64,000 bases of DNA, taken from NCBI GenBank assembly GCA_947625095.1, contig CANQMX010000001.1:62001-126000 (forward strand), written 5' to 3'. A model generated the notes under the pieces. That model was given only the letters and a program-made list of their open reading frames with translations. It did not search any database and was not told the origin of the DNA. Below, piece after piece: positions 9,433 to 20,741 of this stretch. The translations under genes and the position numbers were made by a program. Source of the stretch: an uncultured Clostridia bacterium. Its GTDB lineage: Bacteria > Bacillota > Clostridia > Christensenellales > Borkfalkiaceae. Each line of letters starts with the position of its first letter. Position 1 is the first letter of the stretch.

Positions 9433-11479
9433 TCATCTTCACTCTGTCCATAAAGGCGTCCTCTTTGTTGAAGTTGGCGTGCCTGTTCAAAAATTCCTTT
9501 CTGCCCTCCACGTTGTCGCCCATGAGGGTGGTGATCATCGCGTCGGCGGCGACGGCGTCCTCCACCGTCACCTGCGTGAGGTTGCGCCGCTCGGGGTCCA
9601 TCGTCGTTTTCCACAGTTGCTCGGCGCTCATCTCGCCCAGCCCCTTGTACCGCTGGATGAGGTAGCCCCTCCCCACCTTCTCGATCTTCTCCTGCAATTC
9701 GTTGTCGTCGTAGGCGTATTCCTCCACGCTCGAATTCTGCTTGTACACCTTGTAGAGGGGGGGCATACCTATGTAGACGTGTCCCTCATTGACGAGCGGC
9801 CGCATATAGCGGAAGAAGAAGGTGAGCAAGATGCAGCGGATATGGAAGCCGTCCTGGTCGGCGTCCGAGAGGATGATGACCTTGTGGTAGTTGAGTTTAT
9901 CGAGGTTGAAATCGCTCCCGATGCCCGCGCCGAGCGCCGAGATCATCGTGCGGATCTCCTCGTTGGCGAGCACCTGGTCGAGCCGCTTTTTCTCCACGTT
10001 CAGGGGCTTTCCGCGCAGGGGGAGGATGGCTTGGAAGGAGCGGATACGCGCCTGTTTTGCAGTGCCGCCCGCCGAGTCCCCCTCCACGATGAAGAGTTCG
10101 TTGAGTTCGGGCTTCTTGCCCGTCGAGGCGGCAAGTTTTCCGACGAGGGTCAGGTTATCGATGCTGTTCTTGGCGCGCGCCGTGTCCTTGGCCTGCCGCG
10201 CCGCGATGCGCACGCGCGCCGCCCCCTGCGCCTTTTTGATGATCTCCTCAAACGCGCGGCGGAACTTGGGGTCGGCGGCAAGCGTTTTCAGCCCCTCCAC
10301 CGTCACGGCCTCCACGGGCGACTTCGCCTCGGGGTTGCCGAGTTTGGTCTTTGTCTGTCCCTCGAACTGCACGTTCTTCATCTTGATGGAGAGCACGGCG
10401 GTCAAGCCCTCGCGGAAGTCGTCGCCGAGGAAATTGGGGTCTTTGTCCTTGATGAGTTTATTGTCCCGCGCGTAGTCGTTGAGCATACGCGTCAGCCCCG
10501 AGCGGAAGCCCACCTCGTGGAAGCCGCCCTCGGGCGTGGGGATATTGTTGACGAAGGAAAAGAGGTTCTCGGAATATTCGGAGGAGTGCTGGATGGCGAA
10601 TTCCACCAGAATGCCATCCCGCTCGCCGCGGTAGTAGAGCGGCTTATTGTAGAGTTTGGTCTTTTCCTGGTTGAGGAAGGTCGCAAAGTCGGCGATGCCG
10701 CCGTCGTAGCGGTAGGTCACGGAGTACGGCTCGGTCGCGCCCATGAGGTCGAGCTGCACATTGCTCTCTCCCCCCTCCTCTTCGCCCTCGCCCTGCGCAA
10801 AGTACTCGTTGCGGGTGATGCGCTCGTCGGTGAGGGTAATGGACAGCCCCTTGTTGAGAAAAGCCAATTCGCGAAGTCTCCGCTGCACCGTCTCCAACGA
10901 GAAATCCACGGTGGAAAACACCGTGTCGTCGGGCATGAAGTGCACAAACGTGCCGTGCCGCTTGGTGTGCTGCTTCATATCGGTCAAAGGGCCGGTGGGC
11001 ACGCCCGATTCGACCTTCCCCTTCTTCTCGTCGTAGTACGAATGAAAGCCCATCTGCCACGTCTTGCCGTCCTTATAGACGCGCACGTTCAGCCACTTGG
11101 AGAGGGCGTTGGTGACGGAGGCGCCCACGCCGTGCAAGCCACCCGAAAAGGAGTAGTTGTGCTCGTCGAACTTGCCGCCCGCGTGCAGTTGGGTGAACAC
11201 GACCTGCACGCCCGAGACCTTGGTCTTGGGGTGGATGTCGGTGGGGATGCCCCGCCCGTTGTCCTCCACGGATGCGCTGCCGTCCTTGTAGAGGCGGATA
11301 TCTATCTTATCCGCAAAGCCGTTCGCGGCCTCGTCGATGGCGTTATCCACGATCTCCCAGAGGATGTGGTGAAGTCCCCTCGCGCCCGTCGAGCCGATGT
11401 ACATTCCGGGGCGGAGGCGCACGGCCTCCAACCCTTCCAGAATGGTGATGTCGCTGGCGTCATAATGCCGTTCTTCCAT
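9404..11479 (-). CDS. parE: Type IIA topoisomerase subunit B (GyrB/ParE family)
   Basis: LEAVRLRPGMYIGSTGARGLHHILWEIVDNAIDEA, GLHGVGASVTNALS, EGDSAGGTAKQ, ADQDGFHIRC. Confidence 0.88.
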   Translation of the reverse strand: MEERHYDASDITILEGLEAVRLRPGMYIGSTGARGLHHILWEIVDNAIDEAANGFADKIDIRLYKDGSASVEDNGRGIPTDIHPKTKVSGVQVVFTQLHAGGKFDEHNYSFSGGLHGVGASVTNALSKWLNVRVYKDGKTWQMGFHSYYDEKKGKVESGVPTGPLTDMKQHTKRHGTFVHFMPDDTVFSTVDFSLETVQRRLRELAFLNKGLSITLTDERITRNEYFAQGEGEEEGGESNVQLDLMGATEPYSVTYRYDGGIADFATFLNQEKTKLYNKPLYYRGERDGILVEFAIQHSSEYSENLFSFVNNIPTPEGGFHEVGFRSGLTRMLNDYARDNKLIKDKDPNFLGDDFREGLTAVLSIKMKNVQFEGQTKTKLGNPEAKSPVEAVTVEGLKTLAADPKFRRAFEEIIKKAQGAARVRIAARQAKDTARAKNSIDNLTLVGKLAASTGKKPELNELFIVEGDSAGGTAKQARIRSFQAILPLRGKPLNVEKKRLDQVLANEEIRTMISALGAGIGSDFNLDKLNYHKVIILSDADQDGFHIRCILLTFFFRYMRPLVNEGHVYIGMPPLYKVYKQNSSVEEYAYDDNELQEKIEKVGRGYLIQRYKGLGEMSAEQLWKTTMDPERRNLTQVTVEDAVAADAMITTLMGDNVEGRKEFLNRHANFNKEDAFMDRVKMKKEDGNEEE

Positions 11480-11586
11480 AGTTACCTCGTAAGTGCCATA
11501 ATTCCGTAGTGATTATACCACATTTTGCGCCCGATTGCAATACATTTCCCGCATTTTGTGTCAATTCCCCCTTCCGCCTTGCCGAT

Positions 11587-11615
11587 CCTCATCCCGCCCG
11601 CAGGGAGTGTATCTT
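11587..11615 (-). repeat. Palindromic element, family P1 (AAGATACACTCCCTGCGGGCGGGATGAGG on - strand)
   Basis: Matches the conserved ends of the other P1 copies. Confidence 0.65.
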
Positions 11616-11660
11616 GCCCCCCTCGTTCCTCGCGTCATTCTGCCCCGCCCACCCTTCCGC

Positions 11661-11739
11661 GTCATTCTGTCCCGCCCGCACTATTGTTGACTAAGGGCGG
11701 CACGAGCGCGTAGCGCGAAGTAGGGAAAAGAAGAATCCC
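11661..11739 (-). repeat. Dispersed repeat, family P2 (GTCATTCTG...AAGAATCCC)
   Basis: Near-identical copies at about 14.6, 14.9, 21.4, 55.5, 61.4 and 62.7 kb. Confidence 0.85.
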
Positions 11740-11817
11740 GATGTACGAAGTCCGTCCCACCAAAAAAAGCGGAGACCGCTCTCCGCTTTTGCCCTTTTTG
11801 CAATTTTCCTCTTCTTT

Positions 11818-12423
11818 CTATGCCGTCTGCTGCGCGCCCGTCAGAACGGCGATCACCCGCGCATAATAGGCGTTTTGTTCAAATCCCGCGCCCTCGATGG
11901 CGGAAAGCAATTTGCCGCAAAACTGCGCGTCCTTTTTGGAGGCGGCGGCAACAGAAAGCGCGGCGGCGGGGTTGCCCTCGGGGAACGCCGTACCCGTCTC
12001 GGCGACCGCAAAGGCGATGGCGTCCTCCTTGCCAAGCCCGTACTTCATGCAGGCGGCGCGCCCCATCACATAGTCGCGGAGGGAGTAGGCGGGAATGCCC
12101 TCCCCCGTGGGCACGGAGGCCTCCTTGCAGTACGCTTCGAACTTTTCCCCTTCCGCCTCGATCTTTGCAAAGCGCTCCTCGGCGCGGGTGTAATTTTCGT
12201 CCTCCGCCGCGATCAGAAAGGAGCGGACAAGGCAGTCGACGTCCCCCGAACGCTCGTATTCCTGAAAGGCGTAGTCCCCGCTGATGGTATCCATCCCCAT
12301 GGAGGCGGTGAACTTCATCATCGCATAGGGCGCGCACAGGGAGACGATCCCGAAGATCGAGATGGCAAGCACGACGGCGATCGCCAGCGTGATGAGTGCG
12401 GTTTTCAAAATTGTTTTCTTCAT
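11818..12423 (-). CDS. Hypothetical membrane-anchored protein
   Basis: MKKTILKTALITLAIAVVLAISIFGIVSL signal anchor followed by a helical soluble domain. Confidence 0.65.
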   Translation of the reverse strand: MKKTILKTALITLAIAVVLAISIFGIVSLCAPYAMMKFTASMGMDTISGDYAFQEYERSGDVDCLVRSFLIAAEDENYTRAEERFAKIEAEGEKFEAYCKEASVPTGEGIPAYSLRDYVMGRAACMKYGLGKEDAIAFAVAETGTAFPEGNPAAALSVAAASKKDAQFCGKLLSAIEGAGFEQNAYYARVIAVLTGAQQTA

Positions 12424-12539
12424 CGGTACAGTTGCTCGCTCGCAAGTTTCATTCATTTTACCATACGCGCGCCGAAATTGCAACCGAATACGGGGAAAAA
12501 GTCATGGGGCGGCGGAGAATTTCATATGGTATTCCTGTC

Positions 12540-13211
12540 ATGAAGCATAAATTTTTCCGTCTCGCCCTTCTCCTTCCCGCCCTCCTCTTGCCCGCGCTTG
12601 CGGCGTGCGGCGGCGGGTACGATTATTCCAAACACCTCTCCGAAGTCCGCTCGGATATCTTCTGCGCGGAGACGGAGGAATTTTCCGTCACCCTCAGCTG
12701 TGTCTCGCGCGAGTACCCCTATTCCGCCGACGGCGTCGCCTCGCCCATGCGCAAGATCGTGGAGATCTCCCTCTCCCCCGCCGAAAACACCGCGGCAGAG
12801 TACAGCGTATTCGTGCTCGGGGAAAACGGAGAGCAAGTTCTCGGCGGCGAGGCCTCCTTCCGCAACTTCGCGGGCGATTGGTATTTTTCCCAGAGCGTGG
12901 AAAGTTTCCCCCAGACGAGCATCTCCCTCCGCGTGACGTGGGGCGAAAACGTGCGAGAACTCACGGCGACCTCGGTGAAAAACGAAAATACGCTCTCCCC
13001 CGAAGCGGCGCTCGTCCGCGCGGTGGAACATGAGCGCGAACTTGTGGAGCGGCTCACGGTGGACGGCGCGTTCCGCGGCGAATTTTATGTGCGCCTTCTC
13101 AGGCGCGACAAAAATTATTACTACGTCGGCGTCATGGATCGCGCGGGCGGGGTCGTCGCCCTCCTCCTCGACGGCGAGACGGGCGAGGTGCTCGCGCGGC
13201 GGGAAAATTGA
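12540..13211 (+). CDS. Hypothetical lipoprotein
   Basis: MKHKFFRLALLLPALLLPALAACGGG lipobox. Confidence 0.7.
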   Translation: MKHKFFRLALLLPALLLPALAACGGGYDYSKHLSEVRSDIFCAETEEFSVTLSCVSREYPYSADGVASPMRKIVEISLSPAENTAAEYSVFVLGENGEQVLGGEASFRNFAGDWYFSQSVESFPQTSISLRVTWGENVRELTATSVKNENTLSPEAALVRAVEHERELVERLTVDGAFRGEFYVRLLRRDKNYYYVGVMDRAGGVVALLLDGETGEVLARREN

Positions 13212-13241
13212 GAAAATCCGCCTGCCCGCATTTTTCCGCAG

Positions 13242-13270
13242 TTGACAAGCGCAAAGTTTCGCGCTATACT
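13242..13270 (+). promoter_or_regulatory. Sigma-A-type promoter TTGACA-17 nt-TATACT
   Basis: Consensus spacing upstream of the CDS at 13299. Confidence 0.65.
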
Positions 13271-13298
13271 GAAAGGGAAAAATTTTCGGGAGGGCGCC

Positions 13299-14189
13299 AT
13301 GACGCGGAAGGGATATCGCAGGGCGAAGATCGCTTTGAGCATTTTTCTCGCCTTTTTCCTCTTTTTGTTTTGCGTCGCAACGGGGCTTCTCATCGCCTCG
13401 CTCCTCGTCGACAGAACGGCGCACCGCATCCCCGCCTACCCGCGCGAGGATATCTCCGCCCTCGTCGCCAAACCGGAATGGAGCGAGGAGGACTACAACA
13501 CCATCTACTTGCAGACGGGGCTGGGAAAACCTGCCGCCGACGCCCTCAGAGCAAAGGGCGCGACGGGCGACCTCCTCCTCTACCAGGACGACCTCTTCTT
13601 CGAGGGCGACCTCGTCCACGAATTCACCGTGGACACCGTGACGACCCTCCACGATATGCTTTACGAAAAGGGCACGGAAAAATTGCACCGCGCAAAATTC
13701 GCGCCCCTTGAAGAGGGCGACGTCATCGTCTCCTCCTCCTGCCATACGGTGGGCTGGCGCAACGGCCACGCCGCGCTCGTCACGAACGCCTCCTCCCAAA
13801 ACGTGCTCGAATCCCTCGCGCTCGGCTTGAAGAGCCAAATTTCGTACGGAGGCGCAGTCTGGTTTGCAGAGGCCGCGAACTTCATCGTGCTCCGCCTGAA
13901 AGGCGCGACAAAGGAGGAGCGCAAAGAAATTGCCACGCGCGCTGCGAGCGAACTTTTGGGCGTGGATTACTCGCTGACGGTGGGCATTTTCTCCCCCAAG
14001 GATCAGTGCAAGAACGGCGCAAAGGCCAAGGGCACAAACTGCGCCCACCTCGTGTGGCAGGCGTACAAAAATTTCGGCTACGATATCGATGGCGACGGCG
14101 GCCTCATCTGCACCGTGCACGACATTGCGCAAAGCGACCTCTTCGAGGTGGTGCAGGTGTACGGCTTCGACCCGCAAAACATCTGGTAA
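13299..14189 (+). CDS. Membrane-anchored YiiX/NlpC-P60-like permuted papain-fold hydrolase
   Basis: N-terminal TM; GDVIVSSSCHTVGWRNGHAALVT and GTNCAHLVWQAYKNFGYDIDGDGG resemble YiiX/YebB-like cysteine hydrolase motifs. Confidence 0.6.
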   Translation: MTRKGYRRAKIALSIFLAFFLFLFCVATGLLIASLLVDRTAHRIPAYPREDISALVAKPEWSEEDYNTIYLQTGLGKPAADALRAKGATGDLLLYQDDLFFEGDLVHEFTVDTVTTLHDMLYEKGTEKLHRAKFAPLEEGDVIVSSSCHTVGWRNGHAALVTNASSQNVLESLALGLKSQISYGGAVWFAEAANFIVLRLKGATKEERKEIATRAASELLGVDYSLTVGIFSPKDQCKNGAKAKGTNCAHLVWQAYKNFGYDIDGDGGLICTVHDIAQSDLFEVVQVYGFDPQNIW

Positions 14190-14220
14190 AATTTTCGGTA
14201 TATTGAATAACATATTTTTG

Positions 14221-14285
14221 ATTCCTTTTCCGCCGCGCGCGCGTTCCCCCCGAAGGGGGGAACGCGCGCGCGGCGGAAAAGGAAT
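14221..14285. repeat. Perfect 31-bp-arm hairpin with 3-nt loop (GAA)
   Basis: attccttttccgccgcgcgcgcgttcccccc-gaa-ggggggaacgcgcgcgcggcggaaaaggaat. Confidence 0.97.
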
Positions 14286-14400
14286 TTTTGTTATGGCGCG
14301 CCGCTCTCGCGTTTTCTTTTTTCATACTTTCATTATATCATATTCAATAAATTATAAAGCGACATATGCCATGTTTTTTGAAAAAATTTTCAAAAATTTT

Positions 14401-14427
14401 GCGCCCCGCGGCAGAGCCGCGGGGCGC
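14401..14427. repeat. GC-rich hairpin GCGCCCCGCGG-CAGAG-CCGCGGGGCGC
   Basis: Perfect 11-bp arms; same core as 6789-6815. Confidence 0.8.
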
Positions 14428-14450
14428 GTGAGTGTATGAGGGATGGAGGA

Positions 14451-15117
14451 GTAACACCCCTTCCGTCACCTACGGTGACACCCACCCCTCCAAGGGGTGG
14501 GCAAGGGCTGCCCCTCCCCCTGCGTCCCCCTCCCCGCGGCAGAGCCGCGGGGAGGGGGATAAGATACACTCCCTGCGGTCGGTATGAGGAGGGCTGGACT
14601 TCGCCCATCGGGATTCTTCTTTCCCCTACTTCGCGCTACGCGCTACTTCGGCGCGATGCGCCTCGTGCCACGCTTAGTCGGCAATAGCGCGCGCGGGACA
14701 GAATGACGCGTATACAAACGCGGGACGGAATGACACGCGACACCCCTTCCGTCACCTACGGTGACCCCACCCCTTGGAGGGGTGGGCAATGGCTGCCCCC
14801 TCCCCGCGGCAGAGCCGCGGGGAGGGGGATAAGATACACTCCCTGCGGTCGGTATGAGGAGGGCTGGACTTCGCCCATCGGGATTCTTCTTTTCCCCACT
14901 TCGGCGCTACGCGCTACTTCGGCGCGATGCGCCTCGTGCCACGCTTAGTCGGCAATAGTGCGCGTGGGACAGAATGACGCGTATACAAGCGCGGGGCGGA
15001 ATGACACGCGACACCCCTTCCGTCACCTACGGTGACACCCACCCCTCTTAGGGGTGGGCAAGAGTTGCCCCTCCCCCTGTGTCCCCCTCCCCGCGGCTTC
15101 GCCGCGGGGAGGGGGGG
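14451..15117. repeat. Composite repeat island: direct copies (about 14453-14707, 14738-14978, 15010-15117) of P4 (CCTTCCGTCACCTACGGTGAC...), GC-rich hairpin, P1 and P2 modules
   Basis: Long near-identical direct repeats readable by eye. Confidence 0.9.
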
Positions 15118-15134
15118 ATAAGATGCACAAAAAA

Positions 15135-16244
15135 TTAGGGGGCGAATTGGATGAGGATCTGGTTCTGAACGTAGAGCCACTCTTCCTTGATGCGCGTGAT
15201 ATCGCCCACCGTCTCCATGAACTGCGCCGTCTTTTTCAGCGCCGACGCAAAATCCTCCCTCCAATCGCTGCCGAACGCCGCTTTGTACTTTTCGGCGGAG
15301 ATCCCCTCCGAAGTGCGAAGGGCGAGCATGACGAACTCGAATTTGGCGTCCGCCTCCTCCACCTTCTCGTTTTCGACGACGGGCAAAAAGCCGGACAAAA
15401 TGCACTTGATGTACTCATCCAAATTCATGGTGTTGGTGAACCGCCTTCCGTAGAAAAAGGAACTCGCCGAGACGCCGAAGCCGATGTACTCCCCCCGCCG
15501 CCAATAGTTCAGATTATGGCGACTTTCGTACCCCTTCCTGCAAAAATTGCTCACCTCGTAGCGGGTAAAGCCCGCCTCCTTCAAGAGCGAATAGCCGTAG
15601 TCATACAGTTCGCGCACCTCGTCGCCGTCGGGCAGTTCGCCGTTCAGATATTGCGTGTAAATGGGCGTGCCGTCCTCGGGCGTCAAAGCGTACATACTGA
15701 TGTGCTTTGCGCCGCTCCCCACCGCGATGGCGATGGTCTTTCTGACGTCCTCCTTGGTCTGCCCGCGAAGCCCCAGCATGACGTCCGCCGAGAAGTTTTC
15801 CCCCTTCAAAAGGGAGGTGCAGTAGAGGTAGTCGCGCACTGTATGGATGCGGCCGAGCTCTTGCAGTTGCCCGTCGATGGCCGTCTGCAAGCCGATGGAA
15901 AAGCGGTCGACGCCCGCCCGCTTGTAGGTGGCGATCTTATTTTCGTTCACCGTGCCGGGGTTCATCTCGATGGTGACTTCGGGATTTTTGGCGAGTTTGA
16001 ACAGCTTTTTTATCTGCTTCATCGCGCCGTAGATGTAGGCGGGGTCGATGACCGACGGCGTGCCGCCGCCGATATACACCGTGTCGAAGGTGACGCCCTT
16101 GAGTTCCTCCGCGCGAAGCCCCATCTCCTTGTAGAGGCACGCCATATACGCCTCGGCAAAGTTCAGTTTGTCGGGGAAGGACGTAAAATCGCAGTAGGTG
16201 CACTTGTGCTTGCAGAACGGAATGTGGATATAGATACCGGGCAT
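15135..16244 (-). CDS. hemW: Radical SAM HemW-like protein (coproporphyrinogen III oxidase family)
   Basis: MPGIYIHIPFCKHKCTYCDFTS (CxxxCxxC), YIGGGTPS, EMNPGT, RFSIGLQT. Confidence 0.92.
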   Translation of the reverse strand: MPGIYIHIPFCKHKCTYCDFTSFPDKLNFAEAYMACLYKEMGLRAEELKGVTFDTVYIGGGTPSVIDPAYIYGAMKQIKKLFKLAKNPEVTIEMNPGTVNENKIATYKRAGVDRFSIGLQTAIDGQLQELGRIHTVRDYLYCTSLLKGENFSADVMLGLRGQTKEDVRKTIAIAVGSGAKHISMYALTPEDGTPIYTQYLNGELPDGDEVRELYDYGYSLLKEAGFTRYEVSNFCRKGYESRHNLNYWRRGEYIGFGVSASSFFYGRRFTNTMNLDEYIKCILSGFLPVVENEKVEEADAKFEFVMLALRTSEGISAEKYKAAFGSDWREDFASALKKTAQFMETVGDITRIKEEWLYVQNQILIQFAP

Positions 16245-16300
16245 ATGACTCCTTTCGCAAATTTCTTTTTATATTACGCCCTGCGGGCGGCATATGTGGG

Positions 16301-16337
16301 AAGATTCACTCACCCCCTGCGGGGGTTCGGAATGAGG
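16301..16337 (+). repeat. Palindromic element P1 with short stem (AAGATTCACTCA-CCCCCTGCGGGGG-TTCGGAATGAGG)
   Basis: Conserved P1 ends around a different palindromic core. Confidence 0.75.
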
Positions 16338-16351
16338 GTCGGGGTGGGCAA

Positions 16352-16657
16352 TTATTTCCCGTCCCAACAATATTTTGCCATGTCGACGTAGCCGTTTTTG
16401 ACTTCTACACCCTCGCTTTCGAGGAGGCGCGCCTGCACATCCATGCCGCCGAAGGCGAACGCGGGAGCGAGCCGGCCCTCGCGGTTGACGACGCGGTGAC
16501 AGGGCACGACGACGGGCGTGGGGTTGCGGTGCAGGGCATTGCCCACAAGGCGGCTTGCGCGGGGGCGGCCGATGGCAAAAGCAATCATGCCGTAGGTGAC
16601 GACTTTTCCCCGCGGTACGGTCTTTACATATTCATAGACGGCTTGGTCGAAGGTCAT
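16352..16657 (-). CDS. MGMT-family O6-alkylguanine DNA alkyltransferase-like protein
   Basis: RGKVVTYGMIA, NALHRNPTPVVVPCHRVV. Confidence 0.88.
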   Translation of the reverse strand: MTFDQAVYEYVKTVPRGKVVTYGMIAFAIGRPRASRLVGNALHRNPTPVVVPCHRVVNREGRLAPAFAFGGMDVQARLLESEGVEVKNGYVDMAKYCWDGK

Positions 16658-16778
16658 GGGTATTCCTCAAATTAAACTGCAAAAACTGACAATATATTGC
16701 AAATTCTACTGTGGGTAGAGTTGGATGGGCGAAAGGAGAGTGTCCCCACCCCCCTCCCTAGGAGGGGGCGGACGGAAA

Positions 16779-18590
<1,812 letters not shown>

Positions 18591-18683
18591 TTTTTCCGCT
18601 CCTTTCCTCGTTTATTATAAATTATCCCGAAAAAATTTGCAACCGCTATTGCAATTCCCGCGCGAATTTGTTACAATGTCGCC

Positions 18684-19400
18684 ATGAATTCATGCGATTT
18701 TCTCACCCGCCGCCCCATTGCGCACCGCGGGCTTCATATAGATTTTCCCGAAAACAGCCTCTCCGCCTTCCGCGCCGCCGTGGAACGCGGCTACGCCATT
18801 GAGACCGACGTCCGCTTTTCCGCCGACGGGCGGCTCGTCATCTTCCACGACGACGACCTTGCGCGCATGACGGGCGATACGCGCGCCGTGGGGGAATGTT
18901 CCGTGCCCGACCTCAAACGCCTGCGCCTTGAAGGAACGGAGGAGCAGATCCCCCTCCTCTCCGAGGCGTTGAAGGCGGTGGGCGGCAAAGTGCCCCTCCT
19001 CATCGAGATCAAGAATATGGCGGGCGTGAAGCCCAAGAAAATTGCCGCCGCCCTTGCAAAGGCGCTCGAACACTACGAGGGCGAATTTGCGGTGCAGAGC
19101 TTCCAGCCCTTCTATGTAAAGGCCTTCAAAAAACTTCGACCCGACGTGCCGTGCGGCATTTTGGGCACTGCCGAAAAGGGCGCCGCCAAGGGCTTCAAAA
19201 TGTTTACCATCAAATCGATGCCCTTCAACCCCATCGTAAAGCCCGACTTTATCAGTTACAGAAAAGAGGACTTTTTGCGCAAGAAGGTGCTGCGCTTCAA
19301 GCGGACGAAACTCGTGTGGGTGGTGCGCTCCGAGCGCGAAGAGGCGAATTTGCGCAAACACGCCGACAATATCATCTTCGAAAATTACCTGCCGCAATGA
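18684..19400 (+). CDS. Glycerophosphodiester phosphodiesterase
   Basis: RPIAHRGLHIDFPENSLSAFRAAVERGYAIETDVRFSADGRLVIFHDDDLARMTG. Confidence 0.93.
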   Translation: MNSCDFLTRRPIAHRGLHIDFPENSLSAFRAAVERGYAIETDVRFSADGRLVIFHDDDLARMTGDTRAVGECSVPDLKRLRLEGTEEQIPLLSEALKAVGGKVPLLIEIKNMAGVKPKKIAAALAKALEHYEGEFAVQSFQPFYVKAFKKLRPDVPCGILGTAEKGAAKGFKMFTIKSMPFNPIVKPDFISYRKEDFLRKKVLRFKRTKLVWVVRSEREEANLRKHADNIIFENYLPQ

Positions 19401-19422
19401 CCTGCCATGCGGCAGGTTTTTT
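19401..19422 (+). terminator. Intrinsic terminator CCTGCC-ATGC-GGCAGG-TTTTTT
   Basis: Perfect stem plus U-tract directly after the GDPD stop codon. Confidence 0.85.
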
Positions 19423-19481
19423 ATGCGCGCCCGTGCCCGCCGCCCGACGGGCGCTTTTTTTGCGCATATGTGCATTTTTAC

Positions 19482-19511
19482 TTGACAAACCCGCCGTTTT
19501 GACCGTATAAT
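19482..19511 (+). promoter_or_regulatory. Sigma-A-type promoter TTGACA-18 nt-TATAAT for ilvA
   Basis: Consensus boxes directly upstream of the CDS at 19534. Confidence 0.7.
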
Positions 19512-19533
19512 TGTATAAAAAGGCGGTGCAAGG

Positions 19534-20730
19534 ATGTTGACGCTTGAAAAAATACAAGACGCGGCGGCCGTTCTGAAAAAGGCCATCTACCGCACCGATG
19601 TGGTGCCGGCAGGAAGGCTGACCGACGCGTGCGAACTGTACTTAAAACTCGAAAATCTGCAAAAGACAGGCTCTTTCAAACTGCGGGGCGCGTACTATAA
19701 AATTTCGCAGCTCAGCGAAGCGGAGAAAAAGTTGGGCGTCATCGCCTGCTCGGCGGGAAACCACGCGCAGGGGGTCGCCCTCGCCGCGACGGAGAACGGC
19801 ATCCGCTCCCTCATCTGCCTGCCCGAGGGCGCGCCCATCTCCAAGGTGGAGGCCACAAAGCACTACGGCGCGGAGGTGTGCCTCGTGCCCGGGGTGTACG
19901 ACGACGCCTACCGCCGCGCGCTGGAACTCAAAGAGCAATACGGCTACACCTTTGTGCACCCCTTTGACGATGAGGACGTCATCGCGGGGCAGGGCACGAT
20001 CGGGTTGGAAATTCTGGAGCAACTCGACGGCGTGGACGCGGTGGTCGCGCCCGTGGGCGGCGGCGGGCTTATCTCGGGGCTGGCGTTTGCCATAAAACAG
20101 GTCGCGCCGCACGTGAAGGTGTACGGTGTGCAGGCGGCGGGGGCGCCCTCCATGCTGGCTTCGCTGCGCGACGGGGAGATCGAGGCGCTGCCCTCCGTCT
20201 CCACCATCGCCGACGGCATCGCCGTGAAGCAGCCCGGCAGCCTCACCTTCCACTATTGCAAAAAGTACGTCAACGGCATTGTGACCGTGAGCGACGAGGA
20301 GATCGCGCGCGCCATTCTCGCCCTCATCGAGCGGGAAAAGGTGGTCGCCGAGGGCGCGGGCGCGACCCCCGTTGCCGCCATCCTCGCGGGCAAACTGCCC
20401 GAACTCAAGGGAAAAAAGGTGTGCTGCCTTGTTTCGGGCGGCAACATCGACGTCACCATCCTCTCCCGCGTCATCGACAGAGGGCTTTTAATGTCCGGCA
20501 GGAAGTGCACCCTCAACATAGAACTCTTGGATCAGCCCGGGCAACTTGTGGCCGTCTCTAAGATCATTGCGGGGTGCGGCGCGAACGTGACGGGCGTGCA
20601 CCACGAGCACGGCGCGGAAGGGTCTTCAGTCATCGGGTGCTATTTGCGCATCGACATGGAGACGCGCGACTTTGCGCACATCGCCGAGATCAAGAAAAAA
20701 TTGAAGGAGGCGGGATTCCGCCTCGCCTGA
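19534..20730 (+). CDS. ilvA: Threonine ammonia-lyase (threonine dehydratase)
   Basis: KTGSFKLRGAYYKI PLP-lysine motif, SAGNHAQGVA, GGGGLISG, C-terminal ACT-like domain. Confidence 0.93.
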   Translation: MLTLEKIQDAAAVLKKAIYRTDVVPAGRLTDACELYLKLENLQKTGSFKLRGAYYKISQLSEAEKKLGVIACSAGNHAQGVALAATENGIRSLICLPEGAPISKVEATKHYGAEVCLVPGVYDDAYRRALELKEQYGYTFVHPFDDEDVIAGQGTIGLEILEQLDGVDAVVAPVGGGGLISGLAFAIKQVAPHVKVYGVQAAGAPSMLASLRDGEIEALPSVSTIADGIAVKQPGSLTFHYCKKYVNGIVTVSDEEIARAILALIEREKVVAEGAGATPVAAILAGKLPELKGKKVCCLVSGGNIDVTILSRVIDRGLLMSGRKCTLNIELLDQPGQLVAVSKIIAGCGANVTGVHHEHGAEGSSVIGCYLRIDMETRDFAHIAEIKKKLKEAGFRLA

Positions 20731-20741
20731 AAGGAGCGCAT

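Noticed and set aside
6785-11509. 836-aa and 714-aa plus-strand ORFs
   Set aside because: Antisense shadows of the topoisomerase subunits; His/Val/Leu/Asp-rich composition typical of antisense frames.
14436-14948. Small plus-strand ORFs (83 aa, 81 aa) with shared C-termini GRAAGRGIRYTPCGRYEEGWTSPIGILL
   Set aside because: Identical because they translate the duplicated repeat modules; no RBS or independent coding signal.
14451-15117. tRNA or rRNA gene fragments in the GC-rich intergenic hairpins
   Set aside because: The palindromes do not form a cloverleaf and no T-loop or CCA-like motifs were seen; they fit the repeat modules instead.
20256-20561. 101-aa plus-strand ORF inside ilvA
   Set aside because: Out-of-frame overlap with threonine ammonia-lyase, Arg/His-rich composition.
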